NCBI RefSeq assembly: GCF_002934605.1
Contig: NZ_PTJC01000005.1
Location: 124,001-188,000, forward strand
Direction: 5' to 3'
Source: Neolewinella xylanilytica
GTDB lineage: Bacteria; Bacteroidota; Bacteroidia; Chitinophagales; Saprospiraceae
Length of the DNA stretch: 64,000 nucleotides
The position numbers and the translations under genes were made by a program. The notes under the pieces were generated by a model. The model had not been told where the DNA came from and ran no database searches. It was given only the letters and a program-made list of their open reading frames with translations. This document shows positions 35,134 through 43,418 of the stretch, in pieces (position 1 is the stretch's first letter; every line of letters begins with the position of its first letter).

Positions 35134-37464
35134 TTACCGGCGTGAGCCACTCTGCTCCGTACCGTTGGCGCGCGCGTCTCGCTGCATGGCATTCTCCCCT
35201 TCGCGTTGTTGCCGCTGGTACAGGTCGAAACGACTTGCCGTATTCCGGGAAGGGTAGTAGTTATTGCTGGTATCGGTATCGGCGGTTTCGATGAAGGGAT
35301 CGAGTACGATACCGACCACTTCCTGCTCGAAGGGGAATACCTTGGTAATTTCTTCGGTACCCATGCGCCAGATCTCGGCGGGGATACGCAGCACCTCGGT
35401 AGTGCCGTCAGCGAAGGTGAACTCCAGAACAAGCGGCATGACCAACCCACCGACATTCTGGAAGGTGAGCTCGTAGTAATACTTATCGGCGTTCAGTACG
35501 TTTTTCTCTGCTTCCGTCAGGGTGGAGAGATAGCGCTGAAATTCCTGTTTATCGATTACCGTAGCTTCCAAGGGATCGTAGGTGGAGTAGAAATCCACGA
35601 TCGTCGTATCCGTTTCATCGAAGGTGCTGATGATCTCCTCTTCGTTCCGAATGCTGCTGATGTTACGGGGTTGCTCCTGCTGCTGCTGGCGCGCCCGCTG
35701 ATTCTCGACCGTCGGATTCATGGTATTGACCCGGAATTCCTGCACGTTGGCCAGGGCGATATCGACGTGGTTGGTGGTAAAGAACCAGCCGCGCCAGAAC
35801 CAGTCCAGGTCAATGGCCGATGCATCTTCCATCGTGCGGAAGAGGTCGGCGGGGGCGGGGTGCTTGAATTTCCAGCGATTGGCGTAAGTCTTGAAAGCGT
35901 AATCAAACTGTTCGCGGCCCATGACCGTCTCGCGGAGGATATTCAATGCCGTGGCCGGTTTACCGTAGGCGTTATTACCGAATTGCCAGATCGACTCCGA
36001 ATTGGTCATGATCGGACTGATGTACTGCTTATCACCTTTCATATAATCGACGATCTTGTCGGCGGGACCGCGGCGGCTAGGGTAATCCCGTTCCCACTGC
36101 TGCTCGGCGAGAAACTGAAGAAAGGTATTTAGTCCCTCGTCCATCCACGTCCACTGCCGTTCGTCGCTGTTCACGATCATCGGGAAGTAATTGTGGCCAA
36201 CCTCGTGGATGATCACGCTGATCATCCCGTATTTAGTCCGATCGCTGTAAGTTCCGTCAGCTTCCGTACGCCCAAAATTGAAGCAAATCATCGGGTACTC
36301 CATACCAATATCGGCGGCGTTGATCGACCACGCGACGGGGTAGGGGTAGCTGAAGGTATAGTGAGAGTACCAGCGGAGGGTGTGCGCCACGGCTTTGGTA
36401 GAAAACCGCTCCCATAAGGGGTTTCCTTCTTTCGGGTACATGGACATAGCCATGACCACGCTTCCATCTTCCTGCTCGACGCCCATTGCGTCCCAGATGA
36501 ATTTACGGGAAGTAGCAAAGCCAAAATCCCGTACGTTCTCCGCGACGAAATGCCAGGTCTTTTCTTGCTTTACCTTCGTCTTTTCCCGCTCGATAGCTTC
36601 TTCCTGGGTAGCGACGACAACCGGCTGCTCCCGAGCGGCACGGGCCAATTCCAACCGGCGACGCTGTTCGCGCGTCAGTACATCTCCCTCATTCTGCAGG
36701 GTACCCGTCGCGGCAACCAGGTGGTCTGCCGGTACGGTGATCTTCACGTCGTAGTTACCGAAAGTCAGGGTAAATTCCCCACGACCGAGAAACTGCTTAT
36801 TCTGCCAACCATCCACGTCGTTGTAGACAGCCATCCGGGGATAAAACTGGGCGATGGTGTATAGATAATTATCGTCTTCTTCGAAGTACTCCGACCCTGA
36901 ACGACCGCCGCCATCGGTCATGCGATTATTAATATTGTACCAATACTTGATGTCGAACTCGATCGATTCTTCGGGTTGCAGGGGCTCGTCCAGCTCGATG
37001 CGCATCATCGTTTTCTGGATATGGTAAGTCATATCCTGTCCATCGTCATTTTTGACATAATCGATTTTGAATCCACCATCAAAAGTGGGCTCAAGACGGG
37101 AAAGCTGCGCCAGCGACATCTGCTCCCCCATCTGGTTGGTAGACGTCGAATAAGTATCGGAATCCAGTGCCCGTACATTCTGATCCAGTTGCACCCATAA
37201 ATATTCGAGTGCATCGGGAGATTGGTTGAAGTAGGTTATGGTTTCGGTGCCGTATACCCGTTGTTGCTCGTCGTCCAGCCGAATATCCATCTCGTAGTCC
37301 GCCCGTTGCTGCCAGTACATATATCCCGGAGCGCCCGCGGCATTTCGGTATACATTCGGCGTGGGCAGCTCATTATCGAGTTGCTTAAATGGATTGTCGT
37401 TAAGCTGAGCGGAAAGGGAAGCCCCAAACACCAACAGGAGTGCTGCTAAAAAATACTGTTTCAT
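35134..37464 (-). CDS. Secreted M1-family metallopeptidase
   Basis: A 776-residue protein with a signal peptide (1-20, ending LSAQ). The zinc site is complete: His420-Glu421-Val-Gly-His424 and, 18 residues later, Glu443 in WMDEGLNTF. The substrate-binding GAMEN of aminopeptidase N is replaced by GMEYPM, typical of the Bacteroidota M1 group that includes secreted proteases. The N-terminal domain (about 60-300) forms the M1 beta-saddle, and the C terminus is Asn/Arg-rich. It probably trims peptides outside the cytoplasm. It heads the chain leading to mvaD. Confidence 0.93.
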   Translation of the reverse strand: MKQYFLAALLLVFGASLSAQLNDNPFKQLDNELPTPNVYRNAAGAPGYMYWQQRADYEMDIRLDDEQQRVYGTETITYFNQSPDALEYLWVQLDQNVRALDSDTYSTSTNQMGEQMSLAQLSRLEPTFDGGFKIDYVKNDDGQDMTYHIQKTMMRIELDEPLQPEESIEFDIKYWYNINNRMTDGGGRSGSEYFEEDDNYLYTIAQFYPRMAVYNDVDGWQNKQFLGRGEFTLTFGNYDVKITVPADHLVAATGTLQNEGDVLTREQRRRLELARAAREQPVVVATQEEAIEREKTKVKQEKTWHFVAENVRDFGFATSRKFIWDAMGVEQEDGSVVMAMSMYPKEGNPLWERFSTKAVAHTLRWYSHYTFSYPYPVAWSINAADIGMEYPMICFNFGRTEADGTYSDRTKYGMISVIIHEVGHNYFPMIVNSDERQWTWMDEGLNTFLQFLAEQQWERDYPSRRGPADKIVDYMKGDKQYISPIMTNSESIWQFGNNAYGKPATALNILRETVMGREQFDYAFKTYANRWKFKHPAPADLFRTMEDASAIDLDWFWRGWFFTTNHVDIALANVQEFRVNTMNPTVENQRARQQQQEQPRNISSIRNEEEIISTFDETDTTIVDFYSTYDPLEATVIDKQEFQRYLSTLTEAEKNVLNADKYYYELTFQNVGGLVMPLVLEFTFADGTTEVLRIPAEIWRMGTEEITKVFPFEQEVVGIVLDPFIETADTDTSNNYYPSRNTASRFDLYQRQQREGENAMQRDARANGTEQSGSRR

Positions 37465-37591
37465 TTGGCTGAGTTTTATCTACGCTAAGATATTAATTAT
37501 CCCTTGCCTTTGTTGTCGCGCAAACTATATTCTTTGGCGCCGGGGCGCGGGAACAACGACCGTCAGACCTTCAAACGACCTGCTGACCGAT

Positions 37592-37607
37592 TGTTCCACG
37601 TGGAACA
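37592..37607. promoter_or_regulatory. parS-like palindrome 1 (TGTTCCACGTGGAACA)
   Basis: A perfect 16-bp palindrome, extended by two further matching base pairs on each side (37590-37609). It differs from the Bacillus-type parS TGTTTCACGTGAAACA at one symmetric pair only (T to C and A to G). ParB binds such sites to load onto DNA and segregate the origin region. It lies in the intergenic region between the M1 peptidase and thrC. Confidence 0.7.
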
Positions 37608-37628
37608 ATTTGCCCTATTGTCTCCGAT

Positions 37629-37644
37629 TGTTCCACGTGGAACA
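37629..37644. promoter_or_regulatory. parS-like palindrome 2 (TGTTCCACGTGGAACA)
   Basis: The same 16-bp palindrome as at 37592-37607, here flanked symmetrically so that the perfect palindrome runs from 37626 to 37647. The two centres are 37 bp apart. Two identical perfect copies in a 192-bp intergenic gap are very unlikely by chance. Confidence 0.72.
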
Positions 37645-37655
37645 ATCATATCATG

Positions 37656-38984
37656 TTATTTTCTACTTAGCAACCACTTCCGAAAGGAGATATAATCGGT
37701 ATCCATTGGGGTAGCTTCCTTCGGGAGGGTTTCCAGTCGCTTTAGCCGGTCCGGAACGGCAATATCCTGACTCAAAATGCGCTGCATATCGGGTAAAAAT
37801 TTGCTGGGATGGGCGGTTTCCAAAATCACGCCCCGGGTACGGGGGTGTTCCTTTTGGTAGGCATTCAGGGCTAAGTAGCCAACCGCCCCATGTGGATCGA
37901 TGGTATAGCCGAAACGATCTTTTACCTCCCGGACTGCATCTTCCGTTGCACCATCGTCAAAGGCGTATCCACTTATTTCTTCCCGCATGCGTCGGTGGGT
38001 CTCTGAATCGGGATGGTCCTTCCCGATGACATGTCCGTACAAATTAGTCATCCGGGCGAAATTGCTCGGGGCACCCACGTCCATGGCATTAGATAGCGTA
38101 GCAACGGAAGGAGCGATAGCATACTGTCCGGCACGGAGGTAACGGGGCACGACATCGTTGCGGTTGGTAGCGGCTACAAAGTGGTGAACGGGTAGCCCGA
38201 GCTGCCTGGCGATCAAACCGGCGGTGATGTTGCCGAAATTGCCACTAGGAACCGCAAAAACTACCGGGTCACCAATTGTTCCCAATTGCTTGTACGCCTC
38301 GAAGTAGTAAAAGCTTTGAGGAATGAGCCGGGATATGTTGATGCTGTTCGCCGAGCTCAGCCGCAGGCGTTGCCGTAGGTCGACGTCCAGGAAGGCCTGT
38401 TTCACCAGTGCCTGGCAATCGTCGAAGCTTCCGTCCACCTCCAGGGCATGGATATTTTTCCCTAGGGTAGTAAGTTGCTTTTCCTGCAGCTCGCTCACCT
38501 TGCCACTGGGGTAGAGAATAACGACCTCAATACCCGGCGTATCGTAAAACCCGGCGGCTACGGCACCCCCCGTATCTCCCGACGTAGCCACTAGAATGGT
38601 CAGGGGTTGCGGATCGTCGTTGTAGTAGTGCATCAGCCGCGACATGAACCGCGCTCCGAAATCTTTGAAGGCCAGCGACGGTCCGTGAAAGAGCTCCAGG
38701 ACATACCTCCGATCGTCGAGCTTAACTACCGGAGCCGGGAAATTCAACGTCTCTTCTACGATTGTACGGAGGTCAGCGTCTGGAATTTCGTCACCCAGCA
38801 GCCGCCGACTCACCCGAAATCCGATCTCGGCAAAGCTCATTTCCGGAAGCTCGGCAAAGAAGCGGTCGGGTAGGGGATCGATCCGCTCCGGCATGTACAA
38901 TCCATTATCGGCGGGCAACCCGCGAAACACGGCTTCCTTGGTATCTACCCGGTGCTCCGGATCATTGGTGCTGTAAAACTTCAT
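37656..38984 (-). CDS. thrC: Threonine synthase
   Basis: A 442-residue PLP enzyme. The lysine that binds PLP is Lys107 in LAFKDFGARFM; the glycine-rich phosphate loop appears as ATSGDTGGAVAAGF, and SANSINISRLIPQ and VPSGNFGNITAG are typical. It converts O-phosphohomoserine to threonine. The gene follows thrB by 17 bp and completes the minus-strand series thrA-thrB-thrC. The parS-like palindromes lie just behind its stop codon. Confidence 0.97.
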   Translation of the reverse strand: MKFYSTNDPEHRVDTKEAVFRGLPADNGLYMPERIDPLPDRFFAELPEMSFAEIGFRVSRRLLGDEIPDADLRTIVEETLNFPAPVVKLDDRRYVLELFHGPSLAFKDFGARFMSRLMHYYNDDPQPLTILVATSGDTGGAVAAGFYDTPGIEVVILYPSGKVSELQEKQLTTLGKNIHALEVDGSFDDCQALVKQAFLDVDLRQRLRLSSANSINISRLIPQSFYYFEAYKQLGTIGDPVVFAVPSGNFGNITAGLIARQLGLPVHHFVAATNRNDVVPRYLRAGQYAIAPSVATLSNAMDVGAPSNFARMTNLYGHVIGKDHPDSETHRRMREEISGYAFDDGATEDAVREVKDRFGYTIDPHGAVGYLALNAYQKEHPRTRGVILETAHPSKFLPDMQRILSQDIAVPDRLKRLETLPKEATPMDTDYISFRKWLLSRK

Positions 38985-39001
38985 AACTGCTGATTATCGC
39001 A

Positions 39002-39949
39002 TTATCCGGTTACGGACAAAATCTCCACCCCCCGCTGATTGATGGGAGATACGTAGAGTTGGCTATCGGTACCTAATTCCCGAAATGCCGCCTGCATGCC
39101 CTGACCGACGGACTGAGCCAGGTACCCGCTATCGCAAATGGCGAAGATGCTCGGACCGGCTCCACTGATACTGCACCCTAGGGCACCCCGCTGTAATGCG
39201 GCGGCCTTTACGGCATCGAAGCCCGGGATCAGCTGCTTACGCTGTGGCTCGACCATATGATCGTGCAGCGATCTACCCAGCAGGGAAATATCGTTGGTAT
39301 AGAGGGCGGTAATGAAACTGGCCAGGCTGCCCATCTGTCGGATCGCCGTGGCCAGCGGAACCTGATCGCTGAGCACTGCCCGGGCGTCGCGAGTAAGGAT
39401 CTCAATCTCCGGATGGACCACCGCAACGTGAAGGCCTTCGGGTACGGGCAAGTGATGAACATCCAGCGATTCGTTGGAGCGAATCAGGGTGATTCCGCCC
39501 ACCAAGCAGGGAGCCACGTTATCCGCGTGAAAGCTGCCATCGGCGACTTCTTCACCCTGGACGGTGAAGTAGAGAATAGCTTCGCGGCTGAGTGGACTGC
39601 CGAGTAATTCGTTGACGGCCACGGCGGCGCCGGCGGCACTGGCCGCCGAGGAGCCAAGACCCGAACCAAAGGGCATCTTTTTGTGAATCTCAAGTTCAAT
39701 GCCCGTACTTCCCATTCCCAGGTGCTCCAGCAACCGCTGGGCGGCTACACCGGCGGTATTCTTCTCCGTGTCCATCGGTAATACCTTATTACCGGTACCC
39801 GTGATCGCGGTAATACGTACCCCCGTAAAATCGGGATTTAAGCGGGCGACGATCTCGTCACCGGGGCGGTCGATTGCGAAGCCCAATATGTCAAAGCCTA
39901 CCGCTACGTTGGCTACCGTAGCCGGAGCGAATACCCGTACCTCTCGCAT
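39002..39949 (-). CDS. thrB: Homoserine kinase
   Basis: A 315-residue GHMP kinase. The ATP-binding motif is KKMPFGSGLGSSAASAAGAAVA, with the N-terminal APATVANVAVGFDILGFAID and the C-terminal GCSISGAGPSIFAIC. It phosphorylates homoserine for threonine synthase. The start lies 4 bp after the stop codon of thrA and its stop is 17 bp before thrC, consistent with one operon. Confidence 0.97.
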   Translation of the reverse strand: MREVRVFAPATVANVAVGFDILGFAIDRPGDEIVARLNPDFTGVRITAITGTGNKVLPMDTEKNTAGVAAQRLLEHLGMGSTGIELEIHKKMPFGSGLGSSAASAAGAAVAVNELLGSPLSREAILYFTVQGEEVADGSFHADNVAPCLVGGITLIRSNESLDVHHLPVPEGLHVAVVHPEIEILTRDARAVLSDQVPLATAIRQMGSLASFITALYTNDISLLGRSLHDHMVEPQRKQLIPGFDAVKAAALQRGALGCSISGAGPSIFAICDSGYLAQSVGQGMQAAFRELGTDSQLYVSPINQRGVEILSVTG

Positions 39950-39953
39950 AATA

Positions 39954-42413
39954 CTAACTTAGTGAAGATCCGATCTGAATGATTTCGGCAAATACTCCGG
40001 CGGCGGTGACCTCGGCTCCGGCACCCGGTCCGCGCACCACCAGGGGCCTTACCCGGTAACGGTCACTGGTGAAGACAATCATGTTGTCGCTACCGCTCAG
40101 GGTGTAGAAGGGGTTATCGTTTCCTACGGCCTGTACGCCCACGGTTGCTTCTTCTCCTTCCAACGTAGCAATCATCCGTAATGCTTTCCCGTCGGCAGCG
40201 GCCCGTTGCTGAAGCTCGGCAAAGTAATCGCCGTTTTCTTCTAGCACCGAAAAAAAGCCATCCACCGATTTCGCTTCCATTGCCCCTTCCGGCAAAAAGC
40301 CTTCAACCGATACGTGCTCAGGATCGAGGGGGATGCCCGTCTCACGACCCAGGATAAGTATTTTACGGGCCACGTCTTTACCCGATAGATCTATTCGGGG
40401 GTCCGGCTCGGTAAAGCCTTTGTCTTTGGCTTCCCGGACGATTTCGGCGAAGGGGCGGCTACCGTCAAAATTATTGAAAATGTAACTCAGCGATCCACTG
40501 AGCACGCCTTCTATTTTATTGATGCGGTCACCGCTGTCGATGAGATCCCGGAGCGTAGAGATCACCGGCAGTCCGGCACCTACGTTGGTCTCGTAACGGA
40601 ACTGTACGCCGCGCTTATCGGCTATGTTCTTTAACCGCTGATATTGTAAGTATCCGGAAGATGTAGCGATCTTATTCGGAGTAGAGATGCTGATACTGTC
40701 GTCTAGGATGGATTCGTAAAAGGAAGCGATCTTGTCGTCGGCCGTATTATCTACGAAAATGCTGTTACTGAGATTCAGGCTGCGCATTCTTCCGACAAAA
40801 ACCGGAAGATCGGTAGTTAGCTCGGACGCCACGAGTCGCTTCTTCCAGGAAGCGAGATCGATGCCCTCCGCGTCGAACAGCATCTTCTTGGTGTTGGCTA
40901 ATCCGACAACTTTTACTTCCATTCCGCGGCGTTCGCGGAGATAAGCATTCTGCTGCTCGATCTGCTTCAGCAGGGTGCCACCGATCAGTCCGACCCCAAT
41001 GATAAAGAGGTGGAGCGTTTTGTAATCGGAAAGGAAAAAGGCTTCGTGTAGGGCATTCAAAGCTTTCGTCTCGTCTTCCCGGGAGATAACCACGGATACA
41101 TTCAATTCGCTCGAACCCTGGGCGATAGCCACGGCGTTGATGCCGTTCTTACCGAGCGCCCGGAAGAGCCGGCCCGAAATACCGGGTTGGTAGCGCATAT
41201 TCTCACCGATAATGGCTACCACGCTCAGGTCTTTTTCCACCTTGACGCGATTGACTACCCCCCGTTCGATCTCGAAGGCGAAGGCATCTTCTACGGCCTC
41301 TTTAGCCCGGTCGGCGGCGGTGGGTTGGACGGCAAAACTGATCGCATGCTCGCTCGATCCCTGGGTGATGAGTATTACGTTGATGCCCGCTACGGCCAGT
41401 GATCCGAAGATACGCCCTGCGATACCGGGTACGCCGAACATCCCCGTGCCCGAGACCGTACAGAGTGCCACGTCATTAATGGAACTGATTCCCCTGACCG
41501 CTACCCCGTTTTTATCGCTTTCCTCACTGACCTTGGTGCCGGGAAAATCGGGCTCGAAGGTATTTTTAATGTAGAGCGGAATCCGCTTCTGCAGTGCCGG
41601 CATCAGGGTAGGCGGATAGATCACCTTCGCACCGAAGTGCGACATTTCCATGGCTTCTGCGTAAGTCATGCGGGGTATGGTAAAGGCCTTCTTGACGCGA
41701 CGGGGATCGGCAGTTAGTACGCCACTTACATCGGTCCATATCTCGATCGCGGATGCGTCGAGACCAGCAGCCAGCAGGGAGGCGGTGTAGTCCGAACCAC
41801 CCCGCCCGAGGGTAGTGGTGAGTCCACCCTTAGCCGATGCAATAAACCCCGTAACTACCTGAACCTGAGGGTGTTCCCGGTAGTGCTCCCGGATTTTATC
41901 GTAGCTTTTATCGAAGGCGACCTTGGCATTCCCGAAGGTTTTATCGGTCTTGAGTATCCGGCGCGCATCCAGGTATTCGGCCGGAATGCCCGCCTGTTGC
42001 ATGCACTGAGTAATGATGTATGACGAGGACCGTTCTCCGAAACTGAGCACGTAGTCCATGGTGCGGGGAGAAGCCTCCCGCACCAGAAAGATTCCGTAAA
42101 GGAGGTTCTTCAGCACTTCGTGCGATCGACGCATCTGCCCGGCCGTTTCGTCGCGTAACCGGTCGTCGGTGAGTAAGTCATTGATGGCGGACTGGTGGCG
42201 ATCCGCGAATTCCTGAAACAGCTGACCGTAGCGATCGTCACCGCGGGCGGCGAGGGCACTCATTTCAATCAGGCTATCGGTAACGCCACCGAAGGCGGAA
42301 AATACAACGGTAAAGTGGTCGCCTGAGGCGTAGTATCCCTTTAGGATATTAACAATTCCACGTATTCTGTCCGGCTGGGCGACGGAGGAGCCACCGAATT
42401 TGAGGACTTTCAT
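39954..42413 (-). CDS. thrA: Bifunctional aspartate kinase / homoserine dehydrogenase
   Basis: An 819-residue fused enzyme. Residues 1-290 are the aspartokinase catalytic domain (MKVLKFGGSSVAQPDRI, ILKTDKTFGNAKVA, TTLGRGGSDYTASLLA), about 310-460 two ACT regulatory domains (VSGTGMFGVPGIAGRIF and IGENMRYQPGISGRLF), and about 465-819 homoserine dehydrogenase (IIGVGLIGGTLLKQI, then NVGAGLPVISTLRDLIDSGD and GKDVARKILILGRE). It does the first and third steps of the aspartate route to threonine. Feedback by threonine is expected from the ACT domains. First gene of thrABC. Confidence 0.97.
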   Translation of the reverse strand: MKVLKFGGSSVAQPDRIRGIVNILKGYYASGDHFTVVFSAFGGVTDSLIEMSALAARGDDRYGQLFQEFADRHQSAINDLLTDDRLRDETAGQMRRSHEVLKNLLYGIFLVREASPRTMDYVLSFGERSSSYIITQCMQQAGIPAEYLDARRILKTDKTFGNAKVAFDKSYDKIREHYREHPQVQVVTGFIASAKGGLTTTLGRGGSDYTASLLAAGLDASAIEIWTDVSGVLTADPRRVKKAFTIPRMTYAEAMEMSHFGAKVIYPPTLMPALQKRIPLYIKNTFEPDFPGTKVSEESDKNGVAVRGISSINDVALCTVSGTGMFGVPGIAGRIFGSLAVAGINVILITQGSSEHAISFAVQPTAADRAKEAVEDAFAFEIERGVVNRVKVEKDLSVVAIIGENMRYQPGISGRLFRALGKNGINAVAIAQGSSELNVSVVISREDETKALNALHEAFFLSDYKTLHLFIIGVGLIGGTLLKQIEQQNAYLRERRGMEVKVVGLANTKKMLFDAEGIDLASWKKRLVASELTTDLPVFVGRMRSLNLSNSIFVDNTADDKIASFYESILDDSISISTPNKIATSSGYLQYQRLKNIADKRGVQFRYETNVGAGLPVISTLRDLIDSGDRINKIEGVLSGSLSYIFNNFDGSRPFAEIVREAKDKGFTEPDPRIDLSGKDVARKILILGRETGIPLDPEHVSVEGFLPEGAMEAKSVDGFFSVLEENGDYFAELQQRAAADGKALRMIATLEGEEATVGVQAVGNDNPFYTLSGSDNMIVFTSDRYRVRPLVVRGPGAGAEVTAAGVFAEIIQIGSSLS

Positions 42414-42512
42414 CGACAGGATGCATATTTCCCGTAAAGATGCCTTATTTGGCCGGCATCGAGAGCCTGACTGCGCGTATTCCTAGCGGTGTTTTACGAT
42501 ATACGGAACCGA

Positions 42513-42956
42513 TTATTTACGCAAGCTATCGGGGCGAAGCCCTAGGGCCCAGGCTTCGAGTTCCCGCATCGCCTCCTGTTCCGCTTCCGCTTTGTCCGAC
42601 TGTCCGCAGAGGTGCAGGACGCCGTGAATCATTACGCGGTGTAACTCGTCCTCGTACCGCTCGCCGAATTCCGCCGCATTCTCCCGTACGCGTTCCGTGG
42701 AGATGAACAAGTCGCCGGATACCAGGGGAAAATCCGTATAGGGAAAGGTGATGATGTCGGTAAGCGTATCGTGCTGGAGGTACGCTACATTTACCTGGTG
42801 GAGGTAGTCGTCATCGCAGAAAATGTAGCTGAGTTCGCGTAATTCACCGCCGCGGGCGGAAATGACGCGGGTAATCCAATCCTCCAAAAGGGCTGGATCG
42901 TGAGTGGGTAAACTTCCCGCCTCGACGTGAAAGGTAACGGTGGAGGGAGTTTTCAG
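42513..42956 (-). CDS. ybeY: Endoribonuclease YbeY, rRNA maturation factor, with likely CTG start
   Basis: The metal-binding region MIHGVLHLCGQSDKAEAEQEAM matches the YbeY HGxLHLxG motif, with Asp in the place of the third His as in other Bacteroidota. A TTG at 42887 would start at MEDWITRV, but the same open frame extends upstream with a typical YbeY first strand (KTPSTVTFHVEAG, then LPTHDPALLEDWI). The only near-cognate start ahead of that is CTG at 42956, which overlaps the stop of the upstream gene (CTGA). That gives 147 residues, the normal size. YbeY takes part in 16S rRNA 3' end maturation and ribosome quality control. Confidence 0.88.
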   Translation of the reverse strand: MKTPSTVTFHVEAGSLPTHDPALLEDWITRVISARGGELRELSYIFCDDDYLHQVNVAYLQHDTLTDIITFPYTDFPLVSGDLFISTERVRENAAEFGERYEDELHRVMIHGVLHLCGQSDKAEAEQEAMRELEAWALGLRPDSLRK

Positions 42957-43339
42957 AGCCGAAATTGCATTTCTACCGTGGAACCGCCGTTGATGTAGCG
43001 CATCTTATCGCAAAGCTGGTTCATCAGGAATACGCCCCGGCCTCCACATTCGCAGATTCGTTCGGGACAGGTGGGATCGGGAAGGTTCTTGTAGTTGAAT
43101 CCACCGCCCTGGTCGGAGACCCGGATGGATAAGGCGCCGGTCACCTGAGCGAAGCGAATGCTTACGGTTTTGGACCGGTCTTGTTTGTTACCGTGAATAA
43201 TCGCGTTGCTGACGGCTTCCGTGAGGCTGATCAGCAGGTTATCGTGCTTCTCCTGGTCAAGGTGATAGCGAGAGGCGAGTTGGTTCACCAATTGCTCGAC
43301 CTGGTTGATGTTATTCGGATCAGACGAGAGTGTGAGCAT
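42953..43339 (-). CDS. Anti-sigma-factor-like serine kinase (HATPase_c, RsbW type)
   Basis: A 128-residue stand-alone GHKL ATPase domain. The N-box is LTEAVSNAIIHGNKQD, the G1 box VSDQGGGFNYKN and the G2 box GGRGVFLMNQLCDKM. This layout is that of RsbW/SpoIIAB-like proteins, which bind sigma factors or phosphorylate anti-anti-sigma partners on Ser. No STAS partner gene is in the window. It lies between DUF4175 (79 bp upstream) and ybeY, which it overlaps by 4 bp if CTG is the start, so all three probably share one transcript. Confidence 0.88.
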   Translation of the reverse strand: MLTLSSDPNNINQVEQLVNQLASRYHLDQEKHDNLLISLTEAVSNAIIHGNKQDRSKTVSIRFAQVTGALSIRVSDQGGGFNYKNLPDPTCPERICECGGRGVFLMNQLCDKMRYINGGSTVEMQFRL

Positions 43340-43418
43340 GCAATGTTGGGTTCGAAACTATTGGCGGACGGAAAGACAAATAATAAAGGCATATAACACC
43401 GTACCCCCGTCCGAAAGT

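Noticed and set aside
38000..42500. Threonine attenuator leader before thrA
   Set aside because: The 99-bp gap between ybeY and thrA shows no run of Thr/Ile codons with a terminator hairpin.
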